From Candidatus Tityobacter terrigena (GTDB lineage Bacteria; Vulcanimicrobiota; Vulcanimicrobiia; Vulcanimicrobiales; Vulcanimicrobiaceae), in NCBI GenBank assembly GCA_003156715.1, contig PMHO01000018.1, forward strand, positions 105,375-169,374: a stretch of 64,000 nucleotides of DNA, written 5' to 3'. Positions 27,858 to 36,684 of this stretch are shown piece after piece; position 1 is the first letter of the stretch; every line of letters starts with the position of its first letter. Under the pieces are notes generated by a model. It did not search any database. It was not told the DNA's origin and saw nothing but the letters and a program-made list of their open reading frames with translations. A program made the translations under genes and the position numbers.

Positions 27858-28943
27858 GTGTCGACGACGCTGCTGCGCCTCATTTTCGCGGTCGTTTTTG
27901 CCGTTACCGGCTTCCTGCTCGGGCGCGAAGCGTACACCCATTTGATCTCGCTCCATGTGACGAGCCAGCTGTGGTTGATCGTGCTGACGATCGTGGTGCC
28001 GGTCATGGGCGCGGTGGCCGGCGTTTTGATCGCGCCGACCGCACAGGACCTCTTTGAGCGGGAACTGGCCGAGGTCGAAACGGCGATGGAACGGCTCGCC
28101 CCCGGCCAAATTGCCGGCGGCGTCGTCGGACTAATTGCCGGCCTGATCGTCGCGTTTCTCGTTAAGAGCGTCCTGTTCGAGTTCATCGCGAATGCGGGAC
28201 AGGCCGGCGGCTACGTGGCGATGGTCCTCTACATCATCCTAAGCGTTTTCGCGGCGTATCTGGGGGCACGCGTCGGCGCGAAGCAGAATATCGCCGGCCT
28301 TGCGGCAACCGGCCGCGCGCCGCTTGCCACGGGCATTCCCAAGATCATCGACACATCGGTGATCGTCGACGGGCGCGTCCTCGAGATCGTGCAGAGCGGT
28401 TTCCTCGAAGGCCCGCTCGTCTTGCCGCGCTTCGTGCTGCGCGAACTGCAGCTGATCGCCGATTCGCTCGACGCAATGAAGCGCGCGCGCGGTCGCCGCG
28501 GGCTCGAGATACTCTCGAAGCTGCAGGAGGTGGCCGTCCTCGACATCGACGAGCGCGATTACGACGACGCCGGCGGAGCGGTCGACGCTAAGCTGGTACG
28601 CTTGGCCCGCGAGCGCGCGGGGAAGCTCGTCACCAACGACTACAACCTCAATCGCGTGGCCCAAGTCGAGGGCGTCACCGTTCTCAACATCAACGAGCTG
28701 GCCGGTGCCGTCAAGCCCGTCGTGCTCCCCGGCGAGGAACTGCACGTGACGATCGTGCGCGACGGCAAGGAGGCGCATCAGGGCGTCGGTTACCTCGAAG
28801 ACGGAACGATGATCGTGGTCGAGAACGGCCGCCGTTTGATCGGCGAGGACGCGGACGTCCAGGTCACGAGCGTCTTGCAGACCGTCGCCGGGCGGATGAT
28901 CTTCGCGCGCGTCAAGCGTCCCACCCAAACGCTGAGTACGTGA
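27858..28943 (+). CDS. yacL: PIN/TRAM-domain membrane protein (YacL family)
   Basis: A 361-residue protein with four predicted N-terminal membrane helices (about residues 1-140), a PIN nuclease domain starting at [18 protein letters not shown] and including [13 protein letters not shown], and a C-terminal TRAM domain (about 290-355). The start is GTG 27858, two bases after the hemW stop. It is the first gene of a run matching Bacillus subtilis yacL-ispD-ispF-(gltX)-cysE-cysS-(mrnC)-rlmB-(yacP)-sigH. The exact substrate of YacL proteins is unknown; PIN domains usually cut RNA. Confidence 0.92.
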   Translation: MSTTLLRLIFAVVFAVTGFLLGREAYTHLISLHVTSQLWLIVLTIVVPVMGAVAGVLIAPTAQDLFERELAEVETAMERLAPGQIAGGVVGLIAGLIVAFLVKSVLFEFIANAGQAGGYVAMVLYIILSVFAAYLGARVGAKQNIAGLAATGRAPLATGIPKIIDTSVIVDGRVLEIVQSGFLEGPLVLPRFVLRELQLIADSLDAMKRARGRRGLEILSKLQEVAVLDIDERDYDDAGGAVDAKLVRLARERAGKLVTNDYNLNRVAQVEGVTVLNINELAGAVKPVVLPGEELHVTIVRDGKEAHQGVGYLEDGTMIVVENGRRLIGEDADVQVTSVLQTVAGRMIFARVKRPTQTLST

Positions 28944-28974
28944 TGCGCGCCGCTCGAAGCGAACCCGGCGCACG

Positions 28975-29673
28975 GTGAAGTTCTGCGCGGTCATCGTCGC
29001 GGCCGGACGTGGCGTGCGTTTCGGGCGCCCCAAGCAACTGGTCGAAGTCGCCGGCAGGCCGCTGGTTGCATGGTCGATGTCGGTGTTTGCTCAAATGCGC
29101 GAGCTCGACGATCTGGTCATTGCGACCGAGTCCGACCATGCCGAACAGATGCGCCGCCTAGCGGCGACATACGCGACGCGTCTCGAAAGCACGGTTGTCG
29201 CCGGCGGTGAGACGCGCCAAGCCAGCGTGCGCCTCGCGCTCGCTGCAATACCGGCGCACTGCGACGCCGTGCTGGTTCACGATGGAGCCCGGCCGCTGGT
29301 GCAAGCCGACGACGTGCGCGCCGGCATGCGCGCGGTCGAAGCGGGGCGCGCCGCTTTGCTCGCCGAGCCCGTGGTCGATACGATCAAACTGCTCGCGCCG
29401 GACGGCCATCGCGTGGAACGGACGCTCGATCGCAGACGGCTGTGGGCCGCGCAGACGCCGCAGCTTGCGACGCTCCTCGACCTGCGCCGCGCGCATGAGG
29501 CGGCGCAGTGGGAAGGCTTTGAAGCAACCGACGATGCGGTGTTGCTCGAGCGCTGCGGGGTCGAAGTGACGGTGGTTGCCTCGAGCGGCGAAAACTTCAA
29601 GGTGACCCGCCGCAGCGATCGCGATTTGGCCGAAGCGGTCTTGCGCGAGCGCGCCTCGCTTGCGAAGCGATGA
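28975..29673 (+). CDS. ispD: 2-C-methyl-D-erythritol 4-phosphate cytidylyltransferase
   Basis: Third step of the MEP pathway: CTP plus MEP to CDP-ME. The 232-residue protein has the nucleotide-binding VIVAAGRGVRFGRPKQLVEVAGRPL, VLVHDGARPLV, and the C-terminal ATDDAVLLERCGVEVTVVASS segment. The start is GTG 28975; an upstream alternative was not seen. It overlaps ispF as ATGA, a pairing so common that ispDF fusions exist elsewhere. Confidence 0.95.
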   Translation: MKFCAVIVAAGRGVRFGRPKQLVEVAGRPLVAWSMSVFAQMRELDDLVIATESDHAEQMRRLAATYATRLESTVVAGGETRQASVRLALAAIPAHCDAVLVHDGARPLVQADDVRAGMRAVEAGRAALLAEPVVDTIKLLAPDGHRVERTLDRRRLWAAQTPQLATLLDLRRAHEAAQWEGFEATDDAVLLERCGVEVTVVASSGENFKVTRRSDRDLAEAVLRERASLAKR

Positions 29674-30179
29674 CCGACGAATTGGTTTCCGCGGTACGTT
29701 TCGGCCACGGGTTCGACGCTCATCGCTTCGCCCAAGGCCGTCCCTTTGTGCTGGGCGGCGTTCGCATTCCATACGAGTCCGGGCCGCTCGGCCATTCCGA
29801 TGCGGACGTCCTGGCTCACGCGCTCTCCGACGCGATCCTGGGCGCGGCGGCGTTGGGCGACCTCGGCGAGCACTTTCCCGACACCGATCCGCAGTGGAAG
29901 GACGCCGATTCGATGCGACTTCTCGAGGCGTGCGCGGCGCTCGTGCGGGGCCAGGGCTACGAGCTCGGCAACGTCGATGCCACGGTCGTCGTGCAGGCGC
30001 CCCGGCTCGCCCCGCACGTCCCGGCGATGCGGATGCGCCTGGCTGAAACCTTGCGCATCGAGCTCGACGCAGTGAGCGTCAAAGCCAAGACAAGCGAAGG
30101 GATGGGGTACACGGGAGACGGAACCGGCATCGCCGCCTATGCCGTTGCTTCGCTCGTTCGCCGCTCAGCTCGCCGATGA
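29670..30179 (+). CDS. ispF: 2-C-methyl-D-erythritol 2,4-cyclodiphosphate synthase
   Basis: Fifth step of the MEP pathway. The 169-residue protein has the metal-binding GFDAHRF, LGHSDADVLAHALSDAILGAAALGDLGEHFPDTD, and the C-terminal KAKTSEGMGYTGDGTGIAAYA. The ATG overlaps the ispD stop (ATGA). Its 3' end lies beside the start of cysE. Confidence 0.96.
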   Translation: MTDELVSAVRFGHGFDAHRFAQGRPFVLGGVRIPYESGPLGHSDADVLAHALSDAILGAAALGDLGEHFPDTDPQWKDADSMRLLEACAALVRGQGYELGNVDATVVVQAPRLAPHVPAMRMRLAETLRIELDAVSVKAKTSEGMGYTGDGTGIAAYAVASLVRRSARR

Positions 30180-30186
30180 CCCAAAG

Positions 30187-30868
30187 GTGAATCTTTGGCG
30201 CCTCATCCTCAGCGACCTCAAAGCCCCGATCGAGCGGGACCCGGCGGCGCATGGTTACCTCGACGTGATCTTATCCTATCCGGGCTTTCACGCGATCACG
30301 GCGCACCGCTTCATCCATCTGCTCTATGGCACGGGAATGCCGCTGCTGCCGCGCTTCCTTTCACACATCGTCCGCTTTTTGACCGGGATCGAGATCCATC
30401 CGGGAGCACAAATCGGCTCTGGGTTCTTCATCGATCATGGTATGGGCGTGCTCATCGGCGAGACGTCGGAAATCGGCAACAACGTGACGCTCTATAAGAA
30501 CGTGACCCTGGGCGGCACGAGTCTGGGGGGCGGGAAGCGTCACCCCACGCTCGGCGACGACGTCGTCGTTGGAACCAATGCCTCGATCTTGGGCGCAATC
30601 GTCGTCGGCAACGGGGCACGCGTAGGGGCCGGGTCGGTCGTGGTTCGCGACGTCCCGCCCAACGCTACGGTCGTGGGCATTCCGGGCCGCGTGGTGCTGC
30701 AAGATGGACGCCCTGTCGCGTCCTCGCAGTCGCGCGTCGACATGCCGGACCCGCAGGCGACGCTTATCGCGCGCCTAGCCGAGAAGGTTGCGGCGCTCGA
30801 AGTCGCGTTGGCGGCGCTGACCGATTCGGACGCGGTGGCTTCAGCCGCGCGAATCTCGATTTACGACG

Positions 30869-30888
<20 letters not shown>
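30187..30888 (+). CDS. cysE: serine O-acetyltransferase
   Basis: Acetylates serine for cysteine synthesis. About 233 residues: an N-terminal helical part (IERDPAAHGYLDVILSYPGFHAITAHR) and a left-handed beta-helix of hexapeptide repeats with FIDHGMGVLIGETSEIGNNVTLY and the catalytic/CoA loop VTLGGTSLGGGKRHPTLGDDV. GTG 30187 aligns with the family start; an ATG at 30139 is in frame but would overlap ispF by 41 bp. A C-terminal tail of about 45 residues is rich in Ala. It overlaps cysS by 20 bp; cysE-cysS clustering is also found in Bacillus. Confidence 0.92.
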
Positions 30889-32304
<1,416 letters not shown>

Positions 32305-32329
<25 letters not shown>

Positions 32330-33147
32330 GTTCGCAGCGCCCACCGCGCCGGCAGGAGCGCTTCGATTTCGACGACGTCGTTTACGGCATTCACGCCGTG
32401 GAGGAAGTGCTGGCGGCCAAGGCATCGCTGCGGCGCCTGTTCGTAGGCGAGGACCGCAAGCGGGATCCGGCTTTGCGCCGGTTGCTCGGGCAGGCGGCGG
32501 AGCTCGGGATCCCGGTACGTTTCGAGAGCCGGCCGTTCTTCGCGCAGTTTCCCTACCGCGCACATCAGAGCGTCGTCGCCCTTGGAACCCCATTTGAGTA
32601 TGCCGGCCTTGACGAAGCGATCGGCTTGCGGCGCCCGGGGGAACCCGGGCTGTTCGTGGTGCTGGACCACATCACCGACCCGCACAACGCCGGAGCGATC
32701 ATTCGCACGGCCGAGGGGGCCGGAGCGACGGCTGTGGTCCTGCCCGAGCGACGGGCGGCCGGCGTCAACGCGACCGTCCGCAAAGCCGCGGCCGGCGCGG
32801 CCTCACACCTGCCGGTTGCCCGGGTCGCAAACGTCGCCGGCGCCTTGCGCACCCTGAAGAAGGCCGGCATCTGGGTCGCGGGCGCCGCCACCGGTCCCGG
32901 AACGGTCGACTACTGGCAAGCCGACCTGGCCCGCGACCTCGCCCTCGTGATCGGCGCGGAGGGCGACGGTATTTCCCAGGTCGTCCGCAAAGAGTGCGAC
33001 TTCCTCGTGGCCATCCCGCTCCACGGCCGCTTGGACTCACTCAACGCCTCGGTGGCCGCCGGCGTAATACTGTTCGAGGTGCAACGTCAGCGGGCGCTCG
33101 TGAAGCCAAGTCCCGCTGCCCCGCCAAACGGGAACAATTCTCCTTGA
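32305..33147 (+). CDS. rlmB: 23S rRNA (guanosine-2'-O)-methyltransferase RlmB (SpoU/TrmH family)
   Basis: SPOUT methyltransferase of 280 residues. The N-terminal substrate-binding part begins VVYGIHAVEEVLAAK; the catalytic knot shows LDHITDPHNAGAIIRTAEGAGA, LVIGAEGDGISQVVRKECD and IPLHGRLDSLNASVAAGVILFE, the three SpoU motifs. The GTG start has AAGGAAGG six bases upstream. It occupies the same place before sigH as yacO (rlmB) does in Bacillus. Its stop codon lies inside the -35 element of the sigH promoter. Confidence 0.94.
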
Positions 33148-33172
33148 CGCACTAGGAGGACCCTCCTATACT
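33144..33172 (+). promoter_or_regulatory. sigma-70-type promoter of sigH with palindromic spacer
   Basis: The -35 element TTGACG (33144-33149) and the -10 element TATACT (33167-33172) are separated by 17 bp. Positions 33153-33168 form an inverted repeat, TAGGAGG-AC-CCTCCTA, so the right half-site runs into the first two bases of the -10. A dimeric repressor bound there would block RNA polymerase directly. The sigH ATG lies 77 bp beyond the -10, leaving an untranslated leader. Confidence 0.75.
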
Positions 33173-33248
33173 TGGCTGGATGTGGTCGGCTCGACGGGCC
33201 CCGGCCTGCGACTTCGACCAGATCGCGCCAAAGGGAGAATAAAACGGA

Positions 33249-33896
33249 ATGGGCCTTGCGCAGAGCGCGCCCGACGTCCTCGACTACCACGAGCGAGCAG
33301 ACGAGGACCTGGTTTCCGCGGCGAAAAGCGGAGACAACCTGGCGATGGAGTTCCTGCTCAACAAGTACAAGAACTTCGTCCGCATCAAGGCCAAGAGCTA
33401 CTTTCTGATCGGGGCCGATCGGGAAGACATCATCCAAGAGGGGATGATCGGCCTTTACAAGGCCGTTCGCGACTTCAAGGCCGACAAACTCTCGAGCTTT
33501 CGAGCCTTCGCCGAATTGTGCATCACGCGCCAGATCATCACGGCCATCAAGACGGCGACCCGTCAGAAGCACATCCCGCTCAACCAGTACATCTCGCTGA
33601 ACAAGCCGATCTACGACGAGGACAGCGAGCGGACGCTGCTGGACGTGATGGCGTCCCAGAAGACCTCGGATCCCGAGGAGCTGGTCATCAACCAAGAGGT
33701 CTCGGAGGACATCAAGGAGCGCATCCAAGAGAACCTCTCCGACCTCGAATCGCAAGTTCTTCTCTCGTACCTCGAGGGCAAGAGCTACCAGGAGATGGCA
33801 CGGGACCTCAACCGGCACGTCAAATCGATCGACAATGCCTTGCAGCGCGTCAAGCGGAAGATCGAGAAGAACCTCGCCGAGATCGAGCTTCCCTGA
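33249..33896 (+). CDS. sigH: SigH-type RNA polymerase sigma factor
   Basis: Sigma-70 family protein of 215 residues. Region 2 shows ADREDIIQEGMIGLYKAVRDF (the DxxQEG core) and region 4 shows LSYLEGKSYQEMARDLNRHVKSIDNALQR as a helix-turn-helix. It resembles Bacillus SigH, the stationary-phase/sporulation-initiation sigma factor, and sits in the same place (after rlmB, before the rpmG-secE-nusG region). GGGAGA lies before the ATG. No spore genes are seen, so a role in stress, development or competence-like programmes is inference. No anti-sigma factor is adjacent. tRNA-Thr follows 23 bp after the stop and may share its transcript. Confidence 0.9.
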   Translation: MGLAQSAPDVLDYHERADEDLVSAAKSGDNLAMEFLLNKYKNFVRIKAKSYFLIGADREDIIQEGMIGLYKAVRDFKADKLSSFRAFAELCITRQIITAIKTATRQKHIPLNQYISLNKPIYDEDSERTLLDVMASQKTSDPEELVINQEVSEDIKERIQENLSDLESQVLLSYLEGKSYQEMARDLNRHVKSIDNALQRVKRKIEKNLAEIELP

Positions 33897-33919
33897 CGGC
33901 CGAGCTGCGCCTGGAATCG

Positions 33920-33992
33920 GCCGACGTAGCTTAGCTGGTAAAGCAGCCGCCTTGTAAGCGGCAGAGCATCGGTTCGAATCCGATCGTCGGCT
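33920..33992 (+). tRNA. tRNA-Thr (TGT)
   Basis: Cloverleaf with acceptor GCCGACG/CGTCGGC, D-arm GCTTAGCTGGTAAAGC, anticodon loop CTTGTAA and T-arm GGTTCGAATCC. Encoded CCA follows at 33993-33995. It is the first of four tRNA genes, in the order of E. coli thrU-tyrU-glyT-thrT. Confidence 0.96.
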
Positions 33993-34103
33993 CCAGCGAA
34001 CCGCTGCTTTCGCTGACGTGGGTTGCCTTGAACCGCCTTGCGCGGCGGTGGGTGGGACAGGTTCCTTAGGAGATGACGCCGTAGGGGTGGCGGGCTCCGG
34101 AAT

Positions 34104-34188
34104 GGGTAGGTGGTCGAGTGGTTAAAGGCACCGGGCTGTAAACTCGGCGCGCGAGAGCGCTACGCTGGTTCGAATCCAGCCCTGCCCA
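34104..34188 (+). tRNA. tRNA-Tyr (GTA)
   Basis: Class II tRNA with a long variable arm. Acceptor GGGTAGG pairs with CCTGCCC, the anticodon loop is CTGTAAA, and the T-arm contains GGTTCGAATCC. Encoded CCA follows at 34189-34191. A 108-bp spacer with possible stem-loops separates it from tRNA-Thr. Confidence 0.96.
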
Positions 34189-34191
34189 CCA

Positions 34192-34262
34192 GCGGGCGTT
34201 GCATAATGGTAATGCCCCTGCCTTCCAAGCAGGAGTTGCGAGTTCGATTCTCGCCGCCCGCT
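34192..34262 (+). tRNA. tRNA-Gly (TCC)
   Basis: Acceptor GCGGGCG/CGCCCGC, D-arm GCATAATGGTAATGC, anticodon loop CTTCCAA, T-arm AGTTCGATTCT. CCA is encoded at 34263-34265. It starts directly after the CCA of tRNA-Tyr with no spacer, so both must come from one precursor. Confidence 0.95.
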
Positions 34263-34275
34263 CCAAAATTCAACC

Positions 34276-34347
34276 GCCCTCGTAGCTCAGTGGTAGAGCA
34301 CGTCCTTGGTAAGGACGAGGCCATGGGTTCAATCCCCATCGAGGGCT
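34276..34347 (+). tRNA. tRNA-Thr (GGT)
   Basis: Acceptor GCCCTCG/CGAGGGC, D-arm GCTCAGTGGTAGAGC, anticodon loop TTGGTAA, T-arm GGTTCAATCCC. CCA is encoded at 34348-34350. It ends the quartet; in E. coli tufB would follow. Confidence 0.95.
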
Positions 34348-34350
34348 CCA

Positions 34351-34527
34351 GAAACCGCCCGAACAGTCCGGCAACCCTGGGAGTCGGGTCGAAAGTGTGC
34401 GGCATGCCGCGAGGGGCGGGCTCTCAAACCCAAGGCGACCCGGGCCGATACAGCTAATGGCGGCTTTTGGCAGGCGGCCCAGAAATCCACGTTTCCTTGC
34501 CCCGGCAGCTTCCGTTAGTTGGGCCTA
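34351..34527 (+). other. GC-rich spacer between the tRNA quartet and the pilin gene
   Basis: No open frame I can support. The sequence is GC-rich with several short self-complementary stretches and could fold as an RNA leader for the pilin gene. I compared it by eye with c-di-GMP, SAM and cobalamin riboswitch cores and found no convincing match. No clear promoter or ribosome-binding site was found before the pilin ATG. Confidence 0.3.
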
Positions 34528-34680
34528 ATGAAGAAATTCCTACGAAACGATCTCGGTCAGGGGGTCGTCGAATACGCGCTGATCATCACCCTCGTATCGA
34601 TCGTCGGGGTGATCTGGTTAACGCTGTTCGGGCAGAAGTCGAGCAATTCTCTTAACTCCGCGAGCGCGGCGCTTTCGTAA
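34528..34680 (+). CDS. Flp-family type IVb pilin subunit
   Basis: A 50-residue protein typical of Flp/Tad pilins: a short basic leader MKKFLRNDLG, then QGVVEYALI with the conserved EY pair, a single hydrophobic helix (about residues 16-35) and a short Gly/Ser/Asn-rich tail. Prepilin peptidase would cut after G10, placing Glu at mature position 5 as in the family. No Tad assembly genes (tadA, rcpA, tadV) are in the window, so it must use machinery encoded elsewhere. It lies where tuf is found after this tRNA quartet in other bacteria. Confidence 0.85.
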   Translation: MKKFLRNDLGQGVVEYALIITLVSIVGVIWLTLFGQKSSNSLNSASAALS

Positions 34681-34763
34681 GTGGTTTCGCTCACAGCATC
34701 GCCGGCTCGCTCAATTCGTTGCGCGTCCAAGGCGAATGACAAAGCATGCACTCGTGGCCACAT

Positions 34764-34799
34764 GCATTTTGGGATGTGCTCCGGCGCGTCCCAAAATGC
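34764..34799. repeat. perfect 11-bp inverted repeat between convergent genes
   Basis: GCATTTTGGGA (34764-34774) and TCCCAAAATGC (34789-34799) are exact reverse complements around a 14-base loop. They lie between the convergent pilin and 91-residue membrane protein genes, so a bidirectional terminator is the simplest role. No T-tract follows on either strand, so a rho-independent terminator is not certain; a protein-binding site is the alternative. Confidence 0.5.
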
Positions 34800-34829
34800 T
34801 GCTCCGGCTGCGAGAGTGCCGGGCGGCGT

Positions 34830-35105
34830 TTAGTAGCCGCGGCGTTTGGGCCGTAGGCTAGCGACGGGCGGCAATCCGCGCCGCGCAACGTGACGGCTCC
34901 ACGTGCGCAAGACGCCCTCCATGCGTGCTCCGTCGAAGGGGCGCCCAACGATCGCGTCCGCATCGGGGATCTTCGCGATGGGGCGCTCTTGGGAGACGAC
35001 CGCCGCGGGCGTGGACGGCGGCGGCGTACTCGAACGGAGGGCGAAAGCGCTGGTAAGAACCCCAACCAGCACGAGCCCGCTGACGCCGACGATCGGTTCG
35101 CGCAT
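34830..35105 (-). CDS. small membrane-anchored or secreted protein of unknown function, coupled to malate synthase
   Basis: A 91-residue protein whose N-terminus MREPIVGVSGLVLVGVLTSA is a signal peptide or membrane anchor, followed by a Ser/Pro-rich linker and a basic C-terminal part (RTWSRHVARRGLPP). The ATG overlaps the malate synthase stop as ATGA (35105), strong support that it is translated. I do not recognise a family. Its tight coupling suggests coexpression with the enzyme, but nothing in the sequence tells a function. Confidence 0.65.
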   Translation of the reverse strand: MREPIVGVSGLVLVGVLTSAFALRSSTPPPSTPAAVVSQERPIAKIPDADAIVGRPFDGARMEGVLRTWSRHVARRGLPPVASLRPKRRGY

Positions 35106-36625
35106 CAGACGGGGTCGAAGGCGCCTTGCACGATCATGGCCTCCCCAATCTCGCGCGCCCGGCGCATGGTTTGCGGCGTTCCGGCGTCCTTTGCGGACTC
35201 GATCAATTTTTCCAGTTCCTCGTCGAAGAGTTGCGTGACCTCGGCCGGCGAGTGCACGCCGTGCTTGACACGCTGCGCGATCATCAGGCGATAGATGCGG
35301 TCGGTCGCGAGATCTTCCATGTAACCGTCGAGGAGGCTCGCACCCTTACCGTTTAGGTACCCGTTGCGGTAGCGAATGACCGTGCGCACAGCGGCGCGCG
35401 TCCCCTCGATTGTCGTCTTGCCAATTCCCTCGACGGCCGGGCGCAGGTCGGGGTGCGAGTCGAACCCGGGACGGTACGACGCTATTTGGTTGGGAGCCGG
35501 GAACTGTGCGACCGCGATCGCGTTTTGGTCGGGGTGTCCCGTCCAGGCACCGTCCATATAACAGACCGCCTCGTTTTTCTTGTCCGCCTCGAGGACGCGC
35601 AGCGCGCGAGCGTTGAGCTCGGCGTCTTCCCGGCTCGGATAGAGCGCCGTCATGCCGCCGATTGCGAGCATGCCGTGCTTGTGGCAGATCGACGGGATCA
35701 GCAGGCGGAGATTCTGGAAAAACGGCACGTCGTGGGGGATCGTATTGCGATCGGGCAGCACCCACTTCGGGTCTTCGAGGTTGTAGTGGATCAAGCTCGC
35801 CATGTAATCCCAGCGCCCCAGGTTGAGCCCCAGCAGATGGTCGCGCAGATTGTAGGCAAACTCCTCGAACTGGAATGCGAGCGGATGCGCCTCGCAGAGC
35901 GCCATGCACTTGATGTAATCGCGCGGCTTGCCTTTGTGCGCCGCAAGCTCGCCCAGCACGTCGCGCCACCAAAGCGCCTCTTCCGCCGACTCGGACTTGG
36001 GAATGTAGATGCAGAGCGGATGGCGTAGCCGCGAAAGGTCGAGCCGGAAGACGAGCAGCGCCAAATCGAACAGCGAAGCAGAGGTTGGTTCCGAGTAAAT
36101 TCCCGCTTGCGAGAGGTGCAGGCCGCGCACGCGCGTCCAGGTGACGGTCGTCGACGGCTTGATGGCGACGGTTTCGCCACGCTTCTTATCGTCGTACGTC
36201 AACTCGCCGTACAGCGCGGCGATCACGTTGTCGATGCCGAGCATCAGGTGCTCCCACTCGTTTGCCATCGAGTCTTCGAGGTCGAGCATGACGCCGGGAG
36301 CGCCCGAATTGAGCATCTTGACGACCAGATCGGCTTCGTCGGCCGGGCCGGTCATTTGGTTGCGCTGGTCCGCGCACCACGCCGGCAACTCGATCTTCCA
36401 GTCGCTCGTGGTCGCTTGGGAAGGCGGCAGATAGGTGGGGAGCCGGCCGGCGTGTGCGGCCGCAAGCATCTCTTTGCGGTTGCCCGACAACGCCCGTTGC
36501 CGCGGCGTGAAGCGCTCGTGCAACGTCCGGTAAAACGCGGCGAAACCGGCCGGTAGATCGCGCTCGATGGAAAATCCCGGCGGCGCCGCGTTCATGCGCT
36601 GCAACGCGCTTTGGGCAAGGCTCAC
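35105..36625 (-). CDS. aceB: malate synthase (type A)
   Basis: Condenses glyoxylate and acetyl-CoA to malate. The 506-residue protein shows PGVMLDLEDSMANEWEHLM, PKSESAEEALWWRDVLG, FEEFAYNLRDHLLGLNLGRWDY, the catalytic-loop region with MLAIGGMTALYPS, and YMDGAWTGHPDQNAIAVAQF. The start is set at GTG 36625 because GGGAGG ends nine bases before it; ATG 36646 is in frame but has that site inside its coding part. The upstream open frame (to 38128) is a shadow of the next gene. No isocitrate lyase is in the window. Confidence 0.94.
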   Translation of the reverse strand: MSLAQSALQRMNAAPPGFSIERDLPAGFAAFYRTLHERFTPRQRALSGNRKEMLAAAHAGRLPTYLPPSQATTSDWKIELPAWCADQRNQMTGPADEADLVVKMLNSGAPGVMLDLEDSMANEWEHLMLGIDNVIAALYGELTYDDKKRGETVAIKPSTTVTWTRVRGLHLSQAGIYSEPTSASLFDLALLVFRLDLSRLRHPLCIYIPKSESAEEALWWRDVLGELAAHKGKPRDYIKCMALCEAHPLAFQFEEFAYNLRDHLLGLNLGRWDYMASLIHYNLEDPKWVLPDRNTIPHDVPFFQNLRLLIPSICHKHGMLAIGGMTALYPSREDAELNARALRVLEADKKNEAVCYMDGAWTGHPDQNAIAVAQFPAPNQIASYRPGFDSHPDLRPAVEGIGKTTIEGTRAAVRTVIRYRNGYLNGKGASLLDGYMEDLATDRIYRLMIAQRVKHGVHSPAEVTQLFDEELEKLIESAKDAGTPQTMRRAREIGEAMIVQGAFDPV

Positions 36626-36684
36626 GACAAAATTCCTCCCGCTCATACTAGGGAACGGCGCCGACGTGCGAAGAGTTTGCTGCG

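Noticed and set aside
34066..34405. Frames over the tRNA quartet (for example ERAARIELATPAWKAGALPL)
   Set aside because: Same artefact: translation of tRNA genes in the reverse strand.
34351..34527. Possible c-di-GMP, SAM or cobalamin riboswitch before the pilin
   Set aside because: Short fragments such as CGGCAACC and GGTCGAAAG recall riboswitch cores, but the full consensus and pairing could not be built by eye.
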